Notes under the pieces: generated by a model
The model's input: only the letters and a program-made list of their open reading frames with translations
The model's database searches: none
What the model was told of the DNA's origin: nothing
NCBI RefSeq assembly: GCF_049651205.1
Contig: NZ_JBASBR010000012.1
Coordinates: 1-64,000, forward strand
Source of the DNA: Castellaniella sp049651205
GTDB lineage: Bacteria; Pseudomonadota; Gammaproteobacteria; Burkholderiales; Burkholderiaceae_B
Direction of reading: 5' to 3'
Length of the DNA stretch: 64,000 bases
Position numbers and translations under genes: made by a program
Part shown: one piece after another, positions 25,381 to 32,414 of the stretch
Layout: every line of letters starts with the position of its first letter
How positions within the stretch are numbered: the stretch's first letter is position 1

Positions 25381-26415
25381 ATGACTGAAGGACAACAACT
25401 GATCATCTTTGAAGCCGAAGCCGGGCAGGTGGAAGTACGGCTGGAAGGCGAGAATATCTGGCTGACACAGAAGCAGATGTCGGAGGTTTTCGATACTACC
25501 CCCGAAAATGTGCTGATGCACTTGAAAAATGTATACGCAGCTAAAGAGTTGGATGAATCCGCAACTGCTAAGGATTTCTTAGCAGTTCGCCAGGAGGGTC
25601 GCCGCCAGGTGCGACGAACGCTGAAGCACTACAACCTGGACGCCATCATTTCCGTCGGCTACCGCGTCAACTCCACCCGTGCCACGCGCTTTCGCCAATG
25701 GGCCACACAGGTTCTGCGCCAGCACCTGACCCAGGGCTATACCCTGAGCCAGCAGCGATTTGCACAAAACGCCGCTGAACTGGAAGCCGCCCTGACCTTG
25801 GTGAAAAAGGCCGCCGCAGGCGTAGCCCTGACGACCGACCAAGGGCGTGGCCTGGTCGATGTGATTGCCCGCTACACGCATACGTTTCTGTGGCTGCAAC
25901 GCTATGACGAAGGCCTCTTGGCCAAACCTACCGGCAGCCCTGGCGGGGTGCTGCCCTCTCCCGACGAGGCTCACGCAGGCATCTCACGGCTGAAAGCCGA
26001 CCTGATGGCTCGCCAGGAGGCCACCCCTCTGTTCGGCAATGAACGCGACGACCAATTCATCGCGATCCTGGGCAACCTGAACCAAACCGTATTTGGGGAA
26101 CCCGCGTACCCGGCCATTGAAGCCAAGGCAGCCCATCTGCTGTACTTCGTCATCAAGAACCATCCGTTTTCGGACGGCAACAAGCGCATCGGCTCCTATC
26201 TGTTCGTCGATTTCCTGGCCCGCAATGGCCGCCTGTTGCGCCACAACGAACCTGTGATCAACGATGTCGGCCTGGCCGCGCTGGCCTTGCTGGTGGCGGA
26301 ATCAGACCCAAAGGCCAAAGAGGTGATGATCCGCCTGATCGAAAATATGCTGGCACCTACCCAGACCCGTCAGCAGGTTTCTCCCAAAAACCCGCCTGGA
26401 GGACAGACTCGATGA
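25381..26415 (+). CDS. RhuM-Fic protein (virulence RhuM domain plus Fic/DOC)
   Basis: 344-residue two-domain protein. Residues about 1-125 are a RhuM-type domain (IWLTQKQMSEVFDTTPENV, HYNLDAIISVGYRVNS, RFRQWATQVL), found in accessory regions. The C-terminal half is a Fic/DOC fold with the catalytic motif HPFSDGNKRIGSY starting at His261, which matches HxFx(D/E)GN. Such Fic enzymes usually transfer AMP or a phosphate to a target protein and often act as toxins. The small gene behind it overlaps by 4 bases (ATGA) and may encode a partner. Target unknown. Confidence 0.88.
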   Translation: MTEGQQLIIFEAEAGQVEVRLEGENIWLTQKQMSEVFDTTPENVLMHLKNVYAAKELDESATAKDFLAVRQEGRRQVRRTLKHYNLDAIISVGYRVNSTRATRFRQWATQVLRQHLTQGYTLSQQRFAQNAAELEAALTLVKKAAAGVALTTDQGRGLVDVIARYTHTFLWLQRYDEGLLAKPTGSPGGVLPSPDEAHAGISRLKADLMARQEATPLFGNERDDQFIAILGNLNQTVFGEPAYPAIEAKAAHLLYFVIKNHPFSDGNKRIGSYLFVDFLARNGRLLRHNEPVINDVGLAALALLVAESDPKAKEVMIRLIENMLAPTQTRQQVSPKNPPGGQTR

Positions 26416-26606
26416 ACGATCATACAAAGCCGCTGAGCCACGCCGATGGCGAAACGCCATCACCATCGCTGTCCAACAAGTGGGCGATGCTCAAACAGGA
26501 CATCGCCAAAGGACTCGCCGACGCTGCTGCCGGCCACGTCCATCCGTTCAACGCGCAGCGAATCGCTGCACAAGGGCGCAAGCGACTGGCGGCGCGAAAC
26601 GCCTGA
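26412..26606 (+). CDS. Small protein, possible partner/antitoxin of the RhuM-Fic protein
   Basis: 64-residue protein whose start overlaps the stop of the RhuM-Fic gene (ATGA), implying coupled translation. A helical middle (WAMLKQDIAKGLADAAAGHV) and a basic end (RIAAQGRKRLAARNA) are visible. The IAKGLADAAAGHV stretch resembles the C-terminal part of ParD/Phd-like antitoxins. No (S/T)xxxE(G/N) Fic-inhibitory motif was seen, so inhibition in the FicA manner is not supported. Confidence 0.6.
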   Translation: MNDHTKPLSHADGETPSPSLSNKWAMLKQDIAKGLADAAAGHVHPFNAQRIAAQGRKRLAARNA

Positions 26607-26688
26607 CTGACACAATGGCTCCCGCCTTGGCTTCTGTCAATGCTTCACGCAACCCAGGCAGGGACTGGCCCACATCAGCCTCAATGTG

Positions 26689-26711
26689 CGTCGACGAGAC
26701 TCGAATTCTTA
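26689..26711. repeat. Copy of the tRNA-Leu 3' end (candidate att site)
   Basis: Seventeen bases, CGTCGACGAGACTCGAA (26689-26705), are identical to 27710-27726 inside tRNA-Leu(GAG), in the same orientation; the next six match at four positions. The two copies bracket the parE/phd pair. It looks like the displaced end of an element integrated at the tRNA 3' end. No integrase gene remains between them. Confidence 0.55.
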
Positions 26712-26828
26712 GTATTCATGCGGGTCTTGGAAGACCCAGGCCGACGAAAGACCCAAACAGGTACCCAAAACGACGGGGCTTGGTCTTCTTATGGCAGAAC
26801 GGCATCAATTCAGCCAGATGTACCCAGA

Positions 26829-27233
26829 TTATTCTGGGCTATTGACCGCATCTCCGGCCTCCTCGTAAGCCAACTGTCGCTGATGCTTGATCGCCAGCAG
26901 CAGTACCCGGTCGGCCGAATGTGCGTACAGCACGATATGCTGATCCACCACACACTCGCGCAATTCTGGCATCCCCGCCTGCTGCGCCAAATCCAGGACA
27001 GGCCACAGCCGCAGGCGCGACTGTGCGGACTTGCTGGCGTAAAATCTGGCTGGCCGCCCACTGGGGGGCGCCCACGCCAGAATATCCATCATCTCGCCCA
27101 GGCTGACGCGCAACTTGGCAACCCTGCGCCCCGCCGACTCCTCGTCTTGCTCGATGAAAAACGCTCTGGCTGTCTCAAGACCTCGGTGAAAATTGGGGAC
27201 CGCCTCGATGATGGCATGGACCGGCAATGCCAT
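26829..27233 (-). CDS. ParE/RelE-family toxin
   Basis: 134-residue protein of the ParE/RelE fold: N-terminal helices (ETARAFFIEQDEESAGRRVA), central GRPARFY, and the C-terminal strands LRECVVDQHIVLYAHSADRV followed by LLLAIKHQRQ. ParE members poison gyrase and RelE members cut mRNA at the ribosome; the target is not decided. It is longer than usual (about 95-105) by an N-terminal extension. Its start overlaps the antitoxin stop by one base (TGATG). Confidence 0.82.
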   Translation of the reverse strand: MALPVHAIIEAVPNFHRGLETARAFFIEQDEESAGRRVAKLRVSLGEMMDILAWAPPSGRPARFYASKSAQSRLRLWPVLDLAQQAGMPELRECVVDQHIVLYAHSADRVLLLAIKHQRQLAYEEAGDAVNSPE

Positions 27234-27508
27234 CAGTCCAGGACCTTCAGGATGTCTGCACGCGGAATACGCTGACCAGCCATGTATTCACGCAAACCCA
27301 GTTCAGCCTCGTTCAGCAAAACCAAGGCGGCATGCTCTTGTTCAAGCGCATGGTAGTAGTCGAGCTTACGGACATCGACAATCGCCACATGAGCCGCGCC
27401 GTTCTTGGTCAGGATCTTTTCCGCACCGGCCACGACCTCTTCGGACAACTCCGTCAAACGCGCGCGTGCCTCGCTAATGGGCACGATATCTTGCGCAGCA
27501 AAACTCAT
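27233..27508 (-). CDS. Phd/YefM-family antitoxin
   Basis: 91-residue antitoxin beginning MSFAAQDIVPISEARARLTE, the Phd/YefM DNA-binding N-terminus, followed by a toxin-binding C-terminal tail. I start at the ATG at 27506-27508, which has AAAGGAAATT upstream; a longer frame to 27550 has no family match. It pairs with the ParE-like toxin behind it and should repress the pair from the region 27509-27620. Confidence 0.85.
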   Translation of the reverse strand: MSFAAQDIVPISEARARLTELSEEVVAGAEKILTKNGAAHVAIVDVRKLDYYHALEQEHAALVLLNEAELGLREYMAGQRIPRADILKVLD

Positions 27509-27623
27509 GACAATTTCCTTTAATGAATTTATTAAAAGATAACGTAACACACAGACTGGGTTGACACAATATCAACTGCTCGGATGTGCCTTGATGGCAA
27601 CGACCAAGGATCATTCAGACATG

Positions 27624-27661
27624 AAAAAACCCGCAAGAACCTAATGTTCATGCGGGTTTTT
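27624..27661. terminator. Bidirectional intrinsic terminator
   Basis: AAAAAACCCGCA / TGCGGGTTTTT arms (27624-27635 and 27651-27661) around a loop give a strong stem flanked by A and T runs on either side. It ends the tRNA-Leu transcript on the minus strand and insulates the antitoxin gene. Confidence 0.85.
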
Positions 27662-27703
27662 GGTACTTTCAGGGCCGTTGTGAAACGTCCTGATTTTGAT
27701 CTG

Positions 27704-27788
27704 TGGTGCCGTCGACGAGACTCGAACTCGTACAGCTTTCGCCACTACCCCCTCAAGATAGCGTGTCTACCAATTCCACCACGACGGC
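27704..27788 (-). tRNA. tRNA-Leu (anticodon GAG)
   Basis: The minus strand folds to a class II tRNA: acceptor GCCGTCG/CGACGGC with discriminator A and encoded CCA (27704-27706), D-arm GGTGGAATTGGTAGACAC, anticodon stem CTATC/GGTAG with loop TTGAGGG, a long variable arm, and T-loop TTCGAGT. It follows secG, as in other Burkholderiales. Its 3' part is repeated at 26689-26711. Confidence 0.95.
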
Positions 27789-27832
27789 TTTGTGCTTCAG
27801 AAGAAAGACGAGGATTCTACCATGATCGGCAG

Positions 27833-28333
27833 TTATTTGCTGCCGGTGTTGTCAGTAGCGGGTGCAGGCACGGATGGCACGGAGGCCGCCGAGTTGGCAG
27901 CACCTGTGGCTGCGTCTGCAGCGGCAGCACCAGAGGACGATACCGCATCAGATGCTCCACTGGACGAAGGCACGGCAGGTACCGAAGGCACCGCTCCACT
28001 TACATCAGGCACCGCAGAACCAGACGGCGCAGGCGCAGCCTGCTTGGGCGCGCTGAACCCCTGCATGATGCCGGTTTCGATGGGAGAACCCGAAGGATGG
28101 TGCGCAATCCAGGCCAGGCCGATGGTGGTGGCAAAAAACATCACAGCAGCCCATTTGGTGGCACGCGACAGAAAGTTGGCGGCGCCGGCCGAGCCAAAGA
28201 CGCTGCCCGCCGAGCCGCTACCAAACGCAGCCCCCATGTCGGCACCTTTACCCTGCTGCAGCAAGACCAGGACGATGATCAGTAACGACGAGATGACCTG
28301 CAAAGTAAGCAGGATCGTGGAAAACCATTGCAT
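27833..28333 (-). CDS. secG: Protein-export membrane protein SecG
   Basis: Small subunit of the SecYEG translocon. The 166-residue protein has two membrane segments (STILLTLQVISSLLIIVLVL; KWAAVMFFATTIGLAWI) joined by the conserved LLQQGKGADMGAAFGSG loop. A long Ala/Ser/Pro-rich tail (about residues 90-166) is beyond the family minimum of about 75-110 but is common in betaproteobacteria. It lies 22 bases after tpiA and before tRNA-Leu, the usual arrangement. Confidence 0.95.
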   Translation of the reverse strand: MQWFSTILLTLQVISSLLIIVLVLLQQGKGADMGAAFGSGSAGSVFGSAGAANFLSRATKWAAVMFFATTIGLAWIAHHPSGSPIETGIMQGFSAPKQAAPAPSGSAVPDVSGAVPSVPAVPSSSGASDAVSSSGAAAADAATGAANSAASVPSVPAPATDNTGSK

Positions 28334-28355
28334 GATGGGGAGGATCTCCGGGGGC

Positions 28356-29105
28356 TTAGGCGGCAGACGCCGCGATATTCAGGAAGTCTTCGGCAACAAG
28401 CGACGCACCGCCCACAAGGGCTCCGTCGATGCCAGCCTGAGCAAACAGCGCAGAGGCATTGGCAGGCTTGACGCTACCACCGTAGAGAATCGGTGTGGCA
28501 CCCGAACCGTGTTGCACCAAGGCGGCACGAATCAGGCTGTGAATGGCTTGGGCCTGCTCTGGGCTGGCCGTACGGCCGGTGCCGATCGCCCAGACGGGCT
28601 CGTAGGCGATGACCATTTTAGCCAGCGCATCCGCACCCAGTGCAAGCACGGGTTCAAGCTGATCTGCGATCACGCACTCGGCATTATCGGCATCGCGATC
28701 GGACAGGGTTTCGCCCACACAAACCACTGGGGTCAGGCCAACGCTTAGTGCCGCAGCCGCCTTGGCCGCAACCACACTGCTGGTTTCGGCATGCAGGGCA
28801 CGGCGCTCGGAGTGGCCGCACAATACCCAGCTGACCCCGAAATCGGCCAGCATGGCAGCAGAGACTTCGCCGGTATAGGCACCGTGGGCATGCACGCTGA
28901 CATCCTGTGCGCCCCAGCTGATTGCCGAGCCGGACAGCGCCTGCTGTGCCTGAACCAGATACGGAAAAGGCACACAGACCGCCAACTGCGCGTGCCCGGC
29001 GCGCTGCGCGCCCGCAACCAGGCCTGCCAGCAAGACGGCGTTGTCTGCCAGGTTGCCATGCATTTTCCAGTTGCCCATAACAAGGCACGAACGGGATGGG
29101 TTCAT
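28356..29105 (-). CDS. tpiA: Triose-phosphate isomerase
   Basis: Interconverts dihydroxyacetone phosphate and glyceraldehyde 3-phosphate. The 249-residue protein (family about 250) starts MNPSRSCLVMGNWKMHGN at the ATG 29103-29105; the active Lys is in GNWKMHG, the catalytic His in LCGHSERR, the Glu in VIAYEPVWAIGTG and the phosphate loop in ILYGGSVKPANA. A frame reaching 29174 lacks resemblance. Operon with secG. Confidence 0.97.
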   Translation of the reverse strand: MNPSRSCLVMGNWKMHGNLADNAVLLAGLVAGAQRAGHAQLAVCVPFPYLVQAQQALSGSAISWGAQDVSVHAHGAYTGEVSAAMLADFGVSWVLCGHSERRALHAETSSVVAAKAAAALSVGLTPVVCVGETLSDRDADNAECVIADQLEPVLALGADALAKMVIAYEPVWAIGTGRTASPEQAQAIHSLIRAALVQHGSGATPILYGGSVKPANASALFAQAGIDGALVGGASLVAEDFLNIAASAA

Positions 29106-29230
29106 GTGGATAAAGCTTAAATGAGTGAACTCTTGATTGTAGCGTGTTTGGAACATCCATGAAAAGCGGCCCATGTTGCACGCTGTGCAGACATGGGCCG
29201 AAACGCTAAATCAGGGGTACTGCCGGGAAA

Positions 29231-29875
29231 TTAGTGCAAAGAGGCCAGTTTTACCTGTTTGTCACCCAAGGCCTGGGCAACGTCGTACATGGCCTGATTA
29301 AGAATCTTGTGCGTCACTTTGTCGGTGTCGTGGCCAAACTTGGTATCAATATCCATCATGACCTTATTGTGCAAATCGTGGGACAAGGCTTTGTCAAACA
29401 GATAGCCCGACCAGAACGTGCCATCTACCGTGCCAGCCTGTACCAGGCCCTTGGCCAAGGCCGGGCCTTTAAGATCTGCCGGCGCTGCAGGCAGTTTTAC
29501 GCCGGCTTCGGTGGCACGTTTCAGCCCATCATTGACTGCGTATGTCATGCCATCGATAAAGGTTTTCACTTCTTTCTCGCCATACTGTTTGGTCAGTTTG
29601 GCAACCTCGGCGTTGACAGTTTTTTCGCCCAGCATCGATACCAACGCCTTATCAAAGGTAAAGTGGCTGGCACCACCACCGGCAGCCACCAATGCTGCCG
29701 TTGCCTGCAAGGCAGGATCACCGGTGTAGACGGGGCCGCCAAACCAGTTCATGGCGTGGCTGCTGGCCGCCTGGGTGGAGGCACTGGCTGCCATTACCGG
29801 GCCGCCGGCCAGGGCAAAGCCCAATGCCGTCGCCAAGGCGAGAGAAGTACGGGTAAGAGAATGAGTGATGTTCAT
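29231..29875 (-). CDS. Exported protein of unknown function
   Basis: 214-residue protein with a Sec signal peptide (MNITHSLTRTSLALATALGF, then GGPVMAASA), cleaved probably after MAA. The mature part has a soluble helical look: PVYTGDPALQATAALVAAGG, then TKQYGEKEVKTFIDGM and an end with KFGHDTDKVTHKI. Related exported proteins occur in other Burkholderiales but I know no function. I start at ATG 29873-29875 with AAGGAG seven bases upstream. The TrmB-type regulator gene lies 40 bases upstream in the same direction, so both may be co-transcribed. Confidence 0.75.
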   Translation of the reverse strand: MNITHSLTRTSLALATALGFALAGGPVMAASASTQAASSHAMNWFGGPVYTGDPALQATAALVAAGGGASHFTFDKALVSMLGEKTVNAEVAKLTKQYGEKEVKTFIDGMTYAVNDGLKRATEAGVKLPAAPADLKGPALAKGLVQAGTVDGTFWSGYLFDKALSHDLHNKVMMDIDTKFGHDTDKVTHKILNQAMYDVAQALGDKQVKLASLH

Positions 29876-29914
29876 GATGTGCTCCTTCAAAACAAAGAAG
29901 GTCGCGACACGGCG

Positions 29915-30748
29915 TCATAGTGGCGTTGCGACGAGGCCCTTTAAAAAGGCGGGAAACCCCCCGTCCGGGAAAAGAGAATCCAGCTGGCGCAACGCCGGTT
30001 GAGACTGTAATTGGTTTAACTGTGGCTCTAGTGCCTGCCCTAAAGCAGCCAACGTGATGTACTGACGAATAAAGGCCTCGGCCAATTGGACAACCACCTC
30101 CTGGGTGGTACTTAGCCCCTGCGCAGCCTGGGCGTCTGTCTGGCCCACCAGCGCGCTGGCATGGTCGGCCACCACCAGCAACCAGCGGGTGGCATCGGCA
30201 GGCACCAAAGACAGGCAATGAATATCACCCTGGCAGCCACCACAGGGCTGCGGGCAGGCCTGCAGGCACAGGGTTGTAACTTGTACCCCTCTTTGCGTGG
30301 CAGAGGCCAAAGGCCTGGCCAAGGCAGCGGCCTCGGCTGGCTGCAAGGCCACCATCAGGGTGTGCTGGCAGCCATCTATCAGGTGCTGCGCCCGGGTCAA
30401 AAGCTCTTTACCACGCAGATCGAAGACAGGGGCCGGACTGTGGGCGGCCTGTTGACGCTCCAGCGCCGCATGCGCCGCCTGCAGCGAGCGCTGGTGCCGG
30501 GCATCCAGGCTGTCGAGCAGCTGTTGTGCTGGAATGGCACTGTAGCGCTGTGCACCTTCGCGCTCGGTGCGCAAAACGGCGCCACGCTCCAGGAGCTTGT
30601 TGGCGACGGCATAGATATTGGCACGGGGAATCCCGGTCTTTTTGGCCAGCTCGTAACCATTGAGCTCACCCGCCTGCACCAGTGCAACGTAGGCGCGAGC
30701 CTCGTACTCGGTAAAGCCAAGCTGTTGCAGGGCTACGGTGGTGTCCAT
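29915..30748 (-). CDS. TrmB-family transcriptional regulator
   Basis: 277-residue regulator starting MDTTVALQQLGFTEYEARAY, the TrmB N-terminal winged helix (HTH in GYELAKKTGIPRANIYAVAN). A coiled helix (SLDARHQRSLQAAHAALERQ) links to a phospholipase-D-like TrmB C-terminal domain (GKELLTRAQHLIDGC). A cysteine cluster CPQPCGGCQGDIHC at about residues 189-202 could bind metal. TrmB regulators are common in archaea and scattered in bacteria. It may control the exported protein gene downstream. Ligand unknown. Confidence 0.8.
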   Translation of the reverse strand: MDTTVALQQLGFTEYEARAYVALVQAGELNGYELAKKTGIPRANIYAVANKLLERGAVLRTEREGAQRYSAIPAQQLLDSLDARHQRSLQAAHAALERQQAAHSPAPVFDLRGKELLTRAQHLIDGCQHTLMVALQPAEAAALARPLASATQRGVQVTTLCLQACPQPCGGCQGDIHCLSLVPADATRWLLVVADHASALVGQTDAQAAQGLSTTQEVVVQLAEAFIRQYITLAALGQALEPQLNQLQSQPALRQLDSLFPDGGFPAFLKGLVATPL

Positions 30749-30918
30749 AAAGATTAGCTTATCAATAGTTGCTATATGTATAACTACTATAAACCTGAAA
30801 CCATCCCTGTCAAGAGGAACCACGTCGATATTTATGAACATGGCAAACCGGGCACCCCACATCCCTTCAGCCAAAAAATTCAGTAGGAGATGCGGTTACA
30901 ATGAGCGCCTTGCAGACG

Positions 30919-31003
30919 GCTCCCATGGCGGAATAGGTAGACGCAAGGGACTTAAAATCCCTCGCTTTCGGGCGTGCCGGTTCGATTCCGGCTGGGAGCA
31001 CCA
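30919..31003 (+). tRNA. tRNA-Leu (anticodon TAA)
   Basis: Acceptor GCTCCCA/TGGGAGC with encoded ACCA (31000-31003), D-arm GGCGGAATAGGTAGACGC, anticodon stem AGGGA/TCCCT with loop CTTAAAA, variable arm CGCTTTCGGGCGT, T-arm GCCGG/CCGGC with loop TTCGATT. Class II leucine tRNA. Confidence 0.96.
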
Positions 31004-31183
31004 TCCTGTCTGCACCGCCCCTGGCGTCCAATCGGCACGCGACTCCACACACAAACACTTGTCCTCATCCGGCGGGCGCATACGCGCACACCGACGCAAT
31101 CGCTGCGCAAAACCAAGCGGGATTTTAAAAATAGGGATTCAAGCCAGGCGTATGCCACAATGCCTGTGGATACTTGAGGGATT

Positions 31184-31273
31184 TGGCGGAAGCGGTGAGA
31201 TTCGAACTCACGGATGGGTCGCCCCATCGCCGGTTTTCAAGACCGGTCCATTCAACCACTCTGGCACGCTTCC
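31184..31273 (-). tRNA. tRNA-Ser (anticodon TGA)
   Basis: Minus strand: acceptor GGAAGCG/CGCTTCC with discriminator G and encoded CCA (31184-31186), anticodon loop CTTGAAA in stem CCGGT/ACCGG, long variable arm GATGGGGCGACCCATC, T-loop TTCGAAT. The quinone oxidoreductase gene starts 57 bases beyond its 5' end on the other strand. Confidence 0.96.
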
Positions 31274-31330
31274 TGATTGAAGACCGCAAGTGTAACGCAT
31301 AATCGTCACCCTATTTGTCGAGAAATACGG

Positions 31331-32311
31331 ATGAAAGCAATCGAAATTACCCAACCCGGTGGCCCGGAGGTTCTACAACTCACTGACAGGCCGGTGCCAA
31401 CACCTGGGCCGGGTGAAGTCCTGATCAAAGTGGCCGCAGCCGGCATCAACCGTCCAGACGTATTACAGCGACAAGGTGGTTACGCTCCACCTCCCGGCGC
31501 ATCCGATCTCCCCGGCCTGGAAATCGCCGGCAATATCGTGGACGGCGATCCAGCCTCGGCAGGTCTGGCCATGAACGACGCCGTATGCGCCCTGGTAACA
31601 GGTGGTGGCTACGCCCAGTACTGTGTGGCGCCCGCGGCCCAATGCCTGCCAGTGCCCAAGGGGCTGTCGCTTATCCAGGCCGCCGCCCTGCCCGAAACCT
31701 ATTTCACCGTCTGGAGCAATGTCTTTGACCGAGGCCGCCTATCGCCCGGCGAAACCTTGCTGGTGCACGGTGGTGCCAGCGGCATCGGCACCACCGCCAT
31801 CACGCTGGCGCGTGCGTTTGGCCACACGGTATTTGCCACTGCCGGCAGCGACGAGCGCGTACAGGCTATTGAGGCCCTGGGATGCACCCGCGGGATCAAC
31901 TATCACACACAGGATTTCGTAGAGGAAATCCAGGCTCTGACAGATGGCCGGGGCGTGGATGTCATTCTGGACATGGTGGCGGGCGACTATCTGCCACGCA
32001 ACATCAAGTGCCTGGCCGAGGACGGCCGGCTGGTGATGATTGCCCAGCTGGGTGGCATGCACGGGCAGGTAAATTGCTGGCGCGTGATGGTGCGCCGCCT
32101 GACCATCACCGGCTCCACTTTAAGATCCCGCCCGGTGGCGTTCAAGGCAGCTATTGCCCAGGCGCTAAAAGAGCGTGTCTGGCCATTGCTTGAGGCAGGC
32201 ACCATCGAACCTCTGATCCACGCCACATTTACGCTGGACGAGGCTGCCAAGGCACACGCCATGATGGATGCCGGCGAACAGATCGGCAAGATCGTCCTGA
32301 CGATGGATTAA
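31331..32311 (+). CDS. NAD(P)H quinone oxidoreductase, PIG3-type zinc-independent alcohol dehydrogenase superfamily
   Basis: 326-residue MDR-superfamily reductase: GroES-like N-terminal domain (VLIKVAAAGINRPDVLQRQG, YAPPPGASDLPGLEIAG), NADPH-binding domain with VHGGASGIGTTAITLARAFG. Catalytic zinc cysteines are absent, as in quinone reductases. I start at ATG 31331 (MKAIEITQPGG) since the longer frame enters the tRNA-Ser gene. It stands between pnp and tpiA as in related genomes. Confidence 0.9.
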   Translation: MKAIEITQPGGPEVLQLTDRPVPTPGPGEVLIKVAAAGINRPDVLQRQGGYAPPPGASDLPGLEIAGNIVDGDPASAGLAMNDAVCALVTGGGYAQYCVAPAAQCLPVPKGLSLIQAAALPETYFTVWSNVFDRGRLSPGETLLVHGGASGIGTTAITLARAFGHTVFATAGSDERVQAIEALGCTRGINYHTQDFVEEIQALTDGRGVDVILDMVAGDYLPRNIKCLAEDGRLVMIAQLGGMHGQVNCWRVMVRRLTITGSTLRSRPVAFKAAIAQALKERVWPLLEAGTIEPLIHATFTLDEAAKAHAMMDAGEQIGKIVLTMD

Positions 32312-32320
32312 AGACAGCGC

Positions 32321-32360
32321 AAAAAACCGGCAGGTGGTTTGAACCACCTGCCGGTTTTTT
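32321..32360. terminator. Bidirectional terminator between qor-type gene and pnp
   Basis: AAAAAACCGGCAGGTGGTTT (32321-32340) is followed at once by GAACCACCTGCCGGTTTTTT (32341-32360): a near-perfect 18-bp stem with A/T runs on both sides, ending two converging transcripts. Confidence 0.95.
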
Positions 32361-32414
32361 CATACCCCTGATTGTAAGGGCTGGATACCTACCCAGCCCT
32401 TGCGGGCCGGGTGA

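Noticed and set aside
26712..26760. Terminator-like ATTCATGCGGGT segment next to the tRNA-Leu copy
   Set aside because: It resembles one arm of the 27624-27661 terminator for about 11 bases, but in the wrong order relative to the tRNA copy; possibly chance.
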